A DNA stretch of 64,000 nt from Parvularcula sp038745625 (GTDB lineage: Bacteria > Pseudomonadota > Alphaproteobacteria > Caulobacterales > Parvularculaceae): NCBI GenBank assembly GCA_038745625.1, contig JBCDLG010000001.1, positions 1 through 64,000 of the forward strand, written 5' to 3'. Made by a program: the position numbers and the translations under genes. Each line of letters opens with the position of its first letter. Position 1 is the first letter of the stretch. The notes beneath the pieces were generated by a model. It did no database searches. It was not told the origin of the DNA and saw nothing but the letters and a program-made list of their open reading frames with translations. This document shows, piece by piece, positions 26,286 through 33,706 of the stretch.

Positions 26286-26603
26286 TCAACCGCGCGGCGG
26301 CAGGGTGTGCACCATGGTCAGGAATTTAAGCTCCGTCGCGCCGCGGCGATGTTCTGACAGCTCCTGATATTCAACGTCGGCATACCAGGCTTTGGCGGCC
26401 TCGGCGCTCGGGAACTTAAAGATGATCACCCGGCCGGTGAGGGTATCGGTGCCTTCAAAGGTCTCGGGATTGTCGTCAAAGGTGACGAACTCACCGCCAT
26501 GCCGTTTGAGGATTGGGAAAAAGCCCTTCTCATAGGTCCGGTAGCCATCCGCGTCTTTGATGGCGGCGAGGTTGACGATCATAAAAACAGGTAAATCAGC
26601 CAA
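26286..26603 (-). CDS. DUF1330 family protein
   Basis: The 105-residue ferredoxin-like (dimeric alpha-beta barrel) protein has the family features: a first strand PVFMIVNLAAIKD, YRTYEKGFFPILKRHGGEFVTFDD with the conserved central Gly-Gly, then RVIIFKFPSAEAAKAWY. DUF1330 proteins are small cytosolic proteins of unknown role. The best start is the TTG at 26603 (MADLPVFMI), with GGAGA 6 bases upstream. The longer frame from 26678 adds basic residues unlike the family. Confidence 0.8.
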   Translation of the reverse strand: MADLPVFMIVNLAAIKDADGYRTYEKGFFPILKRHGGEFVTFDDNPETFEGTDTLTGRVIIFKFPSAEAAKAWYADVEYQELSEHRRGATELKFLTMVHTLPPRG

Positions 26604-26742
26604 TGTGGTCTCCCTACGGCGCTCTCTTAACTTGGGCCGTTTGATACCCGTGAAGCATGCGTGATGGGGCATCCGCAACGCTGGAACTGCGGTTGATCAC
26701 TTGGCCCTTGCATTTGCGCGCGCTCTGCCCTTCTTCAGGGCG

Positions 26743-27732
26743 ATGACAGCGCCTTCGCACCTCTTTTCTGTCGCGCCGATGATTGACTGGACGGACCGCT
26801 ATTGCCGGTTCTTCCATCGGCAGCTGACCAGCCACGCGCTGCTCTACACCGAGATGATCACGGCGGAGGCGATCCTCAACGGCGACCAAGAGCATCTTCT
26901 GGGGTTCGATCACGAGGGACCCGTGGCGCTGCAGCTGGGCGGTTCGGACCCAATGAAGCTCGCGAAAGCGGCGGCGATCGGTGCGGCCTACGGCTATGAT
27001 GAGATCAACCTCAATGTGGGCTGCCCGTCCGATCGGGTGCAGTCGGGCCGGTTCGGTGCCTGCTTGATGAAGGAACCGGAGCTCGTCCGCGACTGCCTGA
27101 TCGCCATGCGCGAGGCGGTGGATGTTCCGGTCACGGCCAAATGCAGGATCGGCGTCGATGATCAGGATCCGGAGGAGGCGCTGCCGCTGTTTCTTGGGAA
27201 TGTGGAGGTGGCGGGGGTAAAGAGCGTCGCGATCCATGCGCGCAAAGCATGGCTGCAGGGTCTGTCGCCGAAAGAAAACCGCACCATTCCTCCTCTCGAC
27301 TATGACCTTGTCTTCAGGATGAAGAGAGCGTTCCCGGGGTTGATGATCATCCTCAATGGCGGTCTTCCGACGCCTAAGGAGGCCCATGCCCATCTTGGCT
27401 ATGTCGACGGCGTGATGCTCGGACGCGCGGCCTATGAGAAGCCAGGGCTGCTCGCAGATGTGGACCGGCTTTACTTTGGTGACAGTCGCCCCGCTGTGAC
27501 TGCGGAGGATGCCGTCTTGGCCGTCGTTCAGAAGGCGCAGAAGGGCACGACCCCGATCTGGCGCTACGCGCGGCATATGCTGGGCCTGTTCGCGGGCCAA
27601 AAGGGCGCACGCATCTGGCGTCGCCGGATCAGCGAGGAGGCGCGCCTGCCGGACGCGCGGTCCGATCTCTTGCTCCGCATTATGACGGAAGAGGGGCTCG
27701 GCTCTTCACCCTCGGCGCAGGCCGCTGAATGA
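26743..27732 (+). CDS. dusA: tRNA-dihydrouridine(20/20a) synthase
   Basis: The 329-residue flavin enzyme reduces uridines in the D-loop of tRNA to dihydrouridine. The N-terminal FMN-binding start SVAPMIDWTDRYCRFFHR, the catalytic Cys94 in NLNVGCPSDRVQSGRFGACLM, and the GTAKCRIG-type segment (VTAKCRIGVDDQD) followed by IHARKAWLQGLSPKENR are all classic DusA. The ATG at 26743 gives the family N terminus; a TTG at 26701 is also in frame. The stop overlaps the start of the TauE/SafE gene as ATGA. Confidence 0.94.
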   Translation: MTAPSHLFSVAPMIDWTDRYCRFFHRQLTSHALLYTEMITAEAILNGDQEHLLGFDHEGPVALQLGGSDPMKLAKAAAIGAAYGYDEINLNVGCPSDRVQSGRFGACLMKEPELVRDCLIAMREAVDVPVTAKCRIGVDDQDPEEALPLFLGNVEVAGVKSVAIHARKAWLQGLSPKENRTIPPLDYDLVFRMKRAFPGLMIILNGGLPTPKEAHAHLGYVDGVMLGRAAYEKPGLLADVDRLYFGDSRPAVTAEDAVLAVVQKAQKGTTPIWRYARHMLGLFAGQKGARIWRRRISEEARLPDARSDLLLRIMTEEGLGSSPSAQAAE

Positions 27733-28535
27733 CCTATCTTCTTTTGGCCCTGACGGGCGCGTTTGCCGGGACGCTCGGCGGTCTCTTCGGCATTGGCGGC
27801 GGCATTATCATCGTCCCGGTGCTGTTCGCGGTCCTGACAGGTGCGGGCGCTGACCCTGAAGTGGCCGCGAAGACCGCGGTCGCGACATCGCTCGCCACCA
27901 TCATTGTCACGTCTCTCCGGTCCCTCCGTGCCCACCATAAAAAGGGTGCGGTCGACTTTGGCGTGCTCAAGATCTGGGCGCCGTTCATTGCCCTTGGCGC
28001 GATCGTCGGGGCTGGCCTCGCGCGGATCATTGACGGCCAGGCGCTGGTTTTCTTTTTCGCGTTCGCCGCCTTTGGGATGGGGACGCAGCGGCTTCTCAAA
28101 AAGGACAAAGATGCCGCGCCAAAAAAGACCTTCGATTTCTCGCTACCGGCTCAGCGCGGCATGGCAGTCATCACGGGGGTCGTTTCAAGCCTTCTTGGCA
28201 TTGGCGGCGGGGTGCTCGGCGTCATGTTGATGACCCTTTCGGGCCGACCGATCCACCAGGCCGTAGGCACCGCCTCCGGCTTTGGCATGGCGATCGCGAT
28301 CCCCGGCGCCATCACCTTTCTTCTCTTGGGGCTCACCGACGAGGCGCTGCCTGGGGCGATCGGCTATGTCCACATCCCCGCCTTTGTTGCGATCGCCCTC
28401 GGCACACTGATCTTTGTGCCGTTGGGCGCTCACCTGGCGCATGCCGCGTCCCAGCGGCACCTTTCGATCGCCTTTGGCCTTTTCCTTTTGCTGATGAGCG
28501 CCAATCTCCTGAGAGAAGCGCTGGTGTCCTTCTAG
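27729..28535 (+). CDS. TauE/SafE family membrane permease
   Basis: The 268-residue protein has about eight hydrophobic helices arranged as two halves, each starting with a glycine-rich helix (GGLFGIGGGIIIVPVL and LLGIGGGVLGVMLMTLSG), the hallmark of the TauE/SafE (4-toluenesulfonate uptake or sulfite exporter) family. It probably moves small sulfonates or sulfite across the inner membrane, but substrate cannot be read from sequence. Sulfate-activation genes are 2 kb upstream on the other strand, which makes a sulfur link possible but unproven. It is translationally coupled to dusA. Confidence 0.85.
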   Translation: MTYLLLALTGAFAGTLGGLFGIGGGIIIVPVLFAVLTGAGADPEVAAKTAVATSLATIIVTSLRSLRAHHKKGAVDFGVLKIWAPFIALGAIVGAGLARIIDGQALVFFFAFAAFGMGTQRLLKKDKDAAPKKTFDFSLPAQRGMAVITGVVSSLLGIGGGVLGVMLMTLSGRPIHQAVGTASGFGMAIAIPGAITFLLLGLTDEALPGAIGYVHIPAFVAIALGTLIFVPLGAHLAHAASQRHLSIAFGLFLLLMSANLLREALVSF

Positions 28536-28625
28536 GCCTTGCCCCTGTTGACCCCCATTAAGGCGAGGCATACCAGCGGCGCGCTAGAAGACACCGCAAC
28601 AAGATCAGCGAGAAGGCGATCAGGC

Positions 28626-30035
28626 ATGAGCAAAGAGTACGACGTCGTTGTCATTGGTGGAGGCCCTGGCGGCTACAACGCAGCCATCCGCGCGGCCCAG
28701 CTGGGTTTGAAGACCGCCTGTATCGACAAGCGCGAGACCAAGAAGTTTGGCGGGACGTGCCTGAATGTTGGCTGCATCCCTTCGAAAGCGATGCTGCATG
28801 CCTCCGAGGCCTATGAGGGCGCGGACAAGCATCTCGCTGATCTCGGTGTGAAGGTCTCGGGTCTCGAGCTCGATCTTGGCCGGATGCTGGGCCAAAAGGA
28901 CGACGCGGTGAACGGGCTGACGTCGGGCATCGAGTATCTTTTCAAGAAGAACAAAATCGACGGCTATTTGGGCTGGGGCCGGATCGATGGTCCAGGCAAA
29001 GTTGTCGTCGACACCGATGAGGGATCCGAGACCATCAGTGCCAAGAACATCATCATCGCTACGGGCTCTGATATCTTGAGCCTACCTGGCGTCGAGATCG
29101 ACGAAGAGGTGATCGTCTCCTCCACCGGTGCACTCAGCCTTGCCAAAGTGCCAGAGCATATGGTCGTTGTTGGCGGCGGCTATATTGGCCTTGAGATGGG
29201 CTCGGTCTGGCGCCGCCTCGGTGCCAAGGTCACCGTGGTGGAGTTCCTCGATCGCATCACGCCGGGCATGGACGCAGAGATCTCCAAGCAGTTCCAGCGC
29301 ATCCTGAAAAAGCAAGGCATGGCCTTCAAGCTCGGCACTAAAGTGATGGGCATTGAGAAGACGAAAAAAGGCGCGACACTCACCGTCGAGCCTGCACAAG
29401 GGGGCGAGCAGGAGACCATCGATGCTGATGTCGTCCTGATCTCCATCGGCCGTAAGCCGTTTACGGACAAATTGGGTCTCGAGACCGTCGGCATCACACC
29501 GAACCAGCGCGGCTTTATCGAGGTTGACGCCCATTGGAGCACAGGCGTTCCTGGCATCTACGCCATCGGCGATTGCACGCCCGGTCCGATGCTGGCCCAC
29601 AAGGCAGAAGAGGAGGCTGTTGCGGTCGCTGAGGTCATCGCCAATGGCCATGGCCATGTCGACTACGATATCATCCCAGGTGTGGTGTACACGGACCCTG
29701 AAGTCGCGACCGTCGGTAAGACCGAAGAGCAGTTGAAAGAAGCTGGCGTTGAATACAACGTTGGCAAATTCCCCTTCACGGCCAACAGTCGCGCAAAAAC
29801 CAATCATGAGACGGATGGTTTTGTCAAAGTGCTGGCCGACAAAAAGACCGATAAGGTCCTGGGCGTGCATATGATCGGCACCGGCGTCGGTGAGATGATC
29901 GCCGAGGCTTGCGTTATCATGAGCTTTGGCGGCAGCTCTGAAGATATCGCTCGCACCTGCCACCCGCATCCAACCCGCACGGAAGCCTTCCGTCAGGCAG
30001 CCATGGGTGTCGAAGGCTGGACGATGCAGGCCTAG
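28626..30035 (+). CDS. lpdA: Dihydrolipoyl dehydrogenase (E3)
   Basis: The 469-residue flavoprotein reoxidises dihydrolipoamide in 2-oxoacid dehydrogenase complexes or the glycine cleavage system, passing electrons to NAD+. The FAD-binding GGGPGGYNAA, the redox disulfide Cys45/Cys50 in GGTCLNVGCIPSK, the NAD-binding GGGYIGLEMG, the second FAD motif YAIGDCTPGPMLAHKAEEE, and the catalytic His-Glu pair in CHPHPTRTEAF are all present. The ATG at 28626 is standard; the frame from 28539 adds 29 unrelated residues. No E1 or E2 gene adjoins it. Confidence 0.96.
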   Translation: MSKEYDVVVIGGGPGGYNAAIRAAQLGLKTACIDKRETKKFGGTCLNVGCIPSKAMLHASEAYEGADKHLADLGVKVSGLELDLGRMLGQKDDAVNGLTSGIEYLFKKNKIDGYLGWGRIDGPGKVVVDTDEGSETISAKNIIIATGSDILSLPGVEIDEEVIVSSTGALSLAKVPEHMVVVGGGYIGLEMGSVWRRLGAKVTVVEFLDRITPGMDAEISKQFQRILKKQGMAFKLGTKVMGIEKTKKGATLTVEPAQGGEQETIDADVVLISIGRKPFTDKLGLETVGITPNQRGFIEVDAHWSTGVPGIYAIGDCTPGPMLAHKAEEEAVAVAEVIANGHGHVDYDIIPGVVYTDPEVATVGKTEEQLKEAGVEYNVGKFPFTANSRAKTNHETDGFVKVLADKKTDKVLGVHMIGTGVGEMIAEACVIMSFGGSSEDIARTCHPHPTRTEAFRQAAMGVEGWTMQA

Positions 30036-30296
30036 CCCTTCGGGCCGGAGATATCGTTGTTCATGGACGGGCACCCGGCGAGAGCTGGCGTGCCCGTTCT
30101 GCCTTTGGTGTCGTGCTGCGGCGGCCAAGTGGCTGGCGTACCGCTGCTTTCTCGGGCTCAAGCTGTGGAATGTGGTCTTTCCATGACACCGGGCGCCCGT
30201 TAGGGTCAGCGTTTGGCGCAGCTCCTTGCGCTTTGAACCCTATGTCGACGTCGAGAGAGCCCAGCCCAAAAAAGGCGGCCCAAGGGAAGCCCCCAC

Positions 30297-31853
30297 ATGT
30301 TCTACCTGATCCTCCTCAGCATCGCGGCCGTTGGTGTCGCCGCAGCCATGGTGCAGATGCGGAGCCATCCTAAGGGGCTTTACGTCCTCTTTTTCACCGA
30401 GATGTGGGAGCGCTTTTCCTACTACGGCATGCGGGCGCTCTTGATCTTTTATCTGACCAAGCATTTTCTCTTCACAACAGACGCCGCCTACGGAATATAT
30501 GGCGCTTATACGACGCTGGTCTATATTTTGCCGGTGATCGGCGGCGCGATTGCGGACCGTTACCTTGGTCTGCGCAAATCGGTGCTCGTCGGTGCGATCC
30601 TTCTGGTGGCGGGTCACGGCCTCATGGCCTTCGAAGGCGCGCCGGTGGAAGCAGGCAACAGTCCGAACCCGGTCATTCTCAATATCTTCTTCTTGGCACT
30701 GACATTGATTGTGATGGGTGTTGGCTTCTTGAAGGCTAATATCTCTGCGCTGGTTGGCGAGCTCTATGAGAAGACCGATAAGCGCCGCGATCAGGCGTTC
30801 ACGCTCTACTATGTGGGGATCAACCTTGGCTCCTTCGGCGGCGCGCTGCTGGCGGGCTATCTTGGTGAGACGTTCGGTTGGCGCTACGGTTTCGGCCTTG
30901 CTGGCATTGGCATGCTGGCCGGTCTTGTCGTGTTCATCCGTGGCAAGGCGCTGCTTAATGGCGCGGGCGAGCCGCGGGACCCCAAAGCCCTGGCTGAGGC
31001 CGTCGTCGGCGGGATCACGCGCGAGCGCCTGATTTATATCGGTGCGGCGATCATCACCTTGCTGGTTTGGCTGATGATCCGCGATCAGGGTACGGTCGGG
31101 CTCGTTCTCTACGCAGCGAGTGCCATTACGCTTCGCCACATCCTCTTCAAATCGGTCTTTACGCTTGAGCCCGAACAGCGTGACAGGATCTTTGCGGCGC
31201 TGATCCTGATCTCGGTCCAGGTGCTGTTCTGGGCGCTCTTCGAGCAGGCCGGTTCGTCGCTCAATATCTATGCCGATGAACAGGTCGACCGCACCATCTT
31301 TGGCCAAGAGGTGGTCGCATCCGTCTTCCAGTCGCTGAACGCGATGTACATCGTGCTGCTCGGCCCGCTTTTTGCCGCGCTTTGGGCGTTCCTGGCGCGG
31401 CGGGGCATGGATCTTTCCGCGCCGGACAAGTTCGGCCTCGGGATCATCCAACTCGGTCTCGGCTTCCTCGTGCTGGTGTGGGGCGACATGGCCAATGCGG
31501 GGCTCACGCCGGTCGTCTTTATCTTCCTTATCTATCTTCTGCACACGACCGGTGAGCTCTGTCTCTCCCCGGTGGGTCTGTCGGCCATGACACGGCTGTC
31601 GGTGCCCTCCATGGTGGGTCTTGTCATGGGCACCTGGTTCTTGGCGACAGCCTTTGGCAATTTCGTCGCAGCCCAGATCGCCCAGGCGACAGCGGCGCCG
31701 GGCGCGAGCGTGACCGACGTCTACAGCAATGTGGGCTGGCTGGCTGTCGGTGTCGGGATCGCCATGATCGTACTCTCACCCTTCATCACACGGATGATGC
31801 ACCTCGACACGCTGAAAAACAACGAAAAGACGGAAGCCCTTGAGGACGCGTAA
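30297..31853 (+). CDS. POT family proton-dependent oligopeptide transporter
   Basis: The 518-residue MFS protein imports di- and tripeptides with protons. Family motifs are present: FTEMWERFSYYGMRALLIFYL in helix 1, and GVGFLKANISALVGELY, with the ExxER proton-coupling Glu-Arg in helix 1 (EMWER). About fourteen hydrophobic segments are visible, as usual for bacterial POTs. AGGGAAG lies upstream of the ATG. The upstream gap to lpdA (30036-30296) has no gene. A short hairpin sits between its stop and the convergent hisN. Confidence 0.9.
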   Translation: MFYLILLSIAAVGVAAAMVQMRSHPKGLYVLFFTEMWERFSYYGMRALLIFYLTKHFLFTTDAAYGIYGAYTTLVYILPVIGGAIADRYLGLRKSVLVGAILLVAGHGLMAFEGAPVEAGNSPNPVILNIFFLALTLIVMGVGFLKANISALVGELYEKTDKRRDQAFTLYYVGINLGSFGGALLAGYLGETFGWRYGFGLAGIGMLAGLVVFIRGKALLNGAGEPRDPKALAEAVVGGITRERLIYIGAAIITLLVWLMIRDQGTVGLVLYAASAITLRHILFKSVFTLEPEQRDRIFAALILISVQVLFWALFEQAGSSLNIYADEQVDRTIFGQEVVASVFQSLNAMYIVLLGPLFAALWAFLARRGMDLSAPDKFGLGIIQLGLGFLVLVWGDMANAGLTPVVFIFLIYLLHTTGELCLSPVGLSAMTRLSVPSMVGLVMGTWFLATAFGNFVAAQIAQATAAPGASVTDVYSNVGWLAVGVGIAMIVLSPFITRMMHLDTLKNNEKTEALEDA

Positions 31854-31856
31854 GCG

Positions 31857-31874
31857 TAAGGGCGCGTTCCCTTA
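31857..31874. terminator. Weak convergent hairpin between POT and hisN genes
   Basis: A 6-base stem (TAAGGG and CCCTTA) with a 6-base loop fills the 33-base gap between the two convergent stops. There is no T-run on either side, so it is only a possible bidirectional transcription stop. Confidence 0.3.
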
Positions 31875-31886
31875 AGGCCGGAGAGT

Positions 31887-32687
31887 CTAAGGCTTGAGAA
31901 TGCCTGAAGCCGCCTCGGCCAGCGACGCAGAGGCGGCGACGACCGCCTGGATGGTGCCGCCGGTGTCACGCAGCGGTCGGCCCTGCCAATCGGTGATGGT
32001 GCCGCCCGCTGCCTCAATCACGGGGACGGCGGCGGCGATGTCGTGCCAGTTGAGGCCTGCCTCGACGACGAGATCCATCTCGCCGCTGGCCACAAGGCCC
32101 ATACCGTAATTGTCGAGACCCTGGCGGGTGACCCGGCAGCTCTGCGCGAGGCGGGCGATATCCTCCGCCTCATCGGTTGTCAGGTATTCGCCAGCACGCA
32201 TATCGGTGACCATCAGCCGTGCTTCGGCAATCTGTTCGCATCCGGAGGTTTGTGTGCGGAGTGGTTCGGTGACGTTGAGTACGCGCTCCTCGCCCTTGGC
32301 GTAGCCAATCCAGCGCTCTTTGAGGAAAGGTTGGTCGATGACGCCGAGGATCGGCACGCCATCCTCTTCCAGCGCGATCAAGGTCGTCCAGACGGGCACG
32401 CCGCAGATAAAGGCGCGGGTGCCATCGACGGGATCAATCACCCAGCGATAGGGGGCATCGCTTGGCTTCTCGCCAAACTCTTCGCCTTTGATACCGTGAT
32501 CCGGGAAGCGCTGTTCGATCCGTTCACGAATGACCCGTTCAGCTTCCCGGTCCGCTTCGGTGACGGGGTCAAAACCAGTCTCCAGCTTGTTGGTGATACT
32601 GGTACCGGAGCGAAAGCGGGGCAGCGTCTCATGGGCCGCGGCATCGGCAAGGTCGTGGGCGAAAGCGATGAGGGCGTCATGATCCAT
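31887..32687 (-). CDS. hisN: Histidinol-phosphatase, inositol monophosphatase family
   Basis: The 266-residue Mg-dependent phosphatase has the IMPase-fold motifs: DPVTEADREAE (40-50), GEEFG with metal-binding Glu, WVIDPVDGTRAFICG with Asp85 and Asp88, and NWHDIAAAVPVIEAAGG near residue 213. The combination RAFICGVPVW and GLDNYGMGLVASGEMDLV is typical of the HisN-type histidinol-phosphatase common in alphaproteobacteria, rather than myo-inositol or CysQ phosphatases. It would hydrolyse L-histidinol phosphate in histidine synthesis; other his genes are not in the window. It is transcribed after a terminator that ends the upstream XRE gene. Confidence 0.82.
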   Translation of the reverse strand: MDHDALIAFAHDLADAAAHETLPRFRSGTSITNKLETGFDPVTEADREAERVIRERIEQRFPDHGIKGEEFGEKPSDAPYRWVIDPVDGTRAFICGVPVWTTLIALEEDGVPILGVIDQPFLKERWIGYAKGEERVLNVTEPLRTQTSGCEQIAEARLMVTDMRAGEYLTTDEAEDIARLAQSCRVTRQGLDNYGMGLVASGEMDLVVEAGLNWHDIAAAVPVIEAAGGTITDWQGRPLRDTGGTIQAVVAASASLAEAASGILKP

Positions 32688-32714
32688 GCTGACCGCCTAG
32701 CGATCCGAGCCCGG

Positions 32715-32759
32715 AAAAAACAAGACCCTGCGCTGCGAGAGATCCGCGCGCAGGGTCTT
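32715..32759 (-). terminator. Rho-independent terminator downstream of XRE gene
   Basis: A perfect 12-base stem (AAGACCCTGCGC and GCGCAGGGTCTT) with a 14-base loop is followed on the minus strand by six Ts (32720-32715). It lies 55 bases past the XRE stop and separates it from hisN. Confidence 0.88.
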
Positions 32760-32813
32760 TCCCCTCAAGCCGAGCCTCAGGTTGATCCGGAGGCGCGGCG
32801 GCCCAGCGAAGAT

Positions 32814-33203
32814 CTAGACGGCGTCCGCCAATGTCTTCGCGAGATCGAGAAGGCGCCGGCGTGGGCCTTCTTTTAAGTTGTAATAGGCACGGACCAGGTC
32901 GAGCGTCTCTTTTTGCTGAAAGACCTCAGGCGCGATGCCGAGGGCGCCGTTGCGCGATGCAATTTCATGACCAGCCCGCTGCTCGTCCGTCAGACCCTCG
33001 AAGAAATGCGAAACCGACACATCCAGCGCCCCGGCGATCACCCAGAGACGCGAGGCTGAAATACGGTTGGCTCCGCTTTCGTATTTTTGGATCTGTTGAA
33101 ACTTGATACCCACGGCATCAGCCAGCTTCTGCTGGGTCATCCCGAGTAGGCAGCGCCGTTGGCGTAGGCGCTGTCCGACGTGAAGATCGACCTGATGCGG
33201 CAT
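32814..33203 (-). CDS. XRE family HTH transcriptional regulator
   Basis: The 129-residue protein has a Cro/CI-type helix-turn-helix at about residues 9-66 (VGQRLRQRRCLLGMTQQKLADAVGIKFQQIQKYE then SGANRISASRLW), a short linker, and a C-terminal helix rich in Arg and Leu (LVRAYYNLKEGPRRRLLDLAKTLADA). Proteins of this exact shape are widespread in alphaproteobacteria and often control cell-cycle or stress genes, but no target is known here. An inverted repeat lies 18-32 bases upstream of the start and could be its own operator. A terminator follows the gene. Confidence 0.9.
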   Translation of the reverse strand: MPHQVDLHVGQRLRQRRCLLGMTQQKLADAVGIKFQQIQKYESGANRISASRLWVIAGALDVSVSHFFEGLTDEQRAGHEIASRNGALGIAPEVFQQKETLDLVRAYYNLKEGPRRRLLDLAKTLADAV

Positions 33204-33706
33204 GTCCCGCCTCCCAAACGTTAATTCGGGATTAAAGGTTCAATCGGCGTGCCACCGGTGATTGAAAACGCTGATTTGTGGCCACTTTGCGGCGTTCTGT
33301 CCCTTTTTGGGTCTGAAGAGTCTCGCCCTAAAACACTGAACTGCATGGAGAAAATGGGACAAATCCAGGCCCTACCTGATTGAGAGAATAATTTTGGCGA
33401 AGGCCCGGTTAACCAAGCTTCTTAACGCCTTGTGCCTTATTCTCGCCACAGTCTCACAACGGGGCAGGTGATCGTCCCAAAATGAAGCGCTTTTTTTGAG
33501 GAAGGGTGCCCTCGGGCACGAACCTTAGCCTTGCTCGTCTAGGTGGTGTTGTCGAGGGGTGAATGGGACTGGTCCCAATTTGGCACAGGCGCAAGGCATG
33601 AGGCTGCGAACCCGTTGTTTGTAAGGCGTTTGCGGACCACTGGCCGTCGGGCTGTCCTGGTTTGAGACAGGTGTGGCCTCGGCCCAAGGGCAACCGCAGG
33701 GGCGTC
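33204..33706. other. 503-base gene-free region upstream of XRE regulator
   Basis: No convincing gene is seen between the XRE start and the end of the alkylsulfatase gene. Short open frames on the minus strand lack ribosome binding sites and family resemblance. The left half is AT-richer and contains the palindrome at 33221-33235 and the perfect palindrome GGTTAACC near 33407, so it is probably regulatory. The sequence before 33700 is GC-rich again. Confidence 0.5.
33221..33235. promoter_or_regulatory. Candidate XRE operator palindrome
   Basis: The repeat TTAAT-TCGGG-ATTAA has perfect 5-base arms around a 5-base spacer, 18 bases upstream of the XRE start codon. Position suits autoregulation, but AT-rich arms of this length can arise by chance. 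Confidence 0.3.

Noticed and set aside
29082..30161. 359-residue minus-strand open frame
   Set aside because: Antisense to dihydrolipoyl dehydrogenase, which has all catalytic motifs.
30240..31544. 434-residue minus-strand open frame
   Set aside because: Antisense shadow of the POT transporter; composition (Glu/Arg/Gln-rich) is typical of such shadows.
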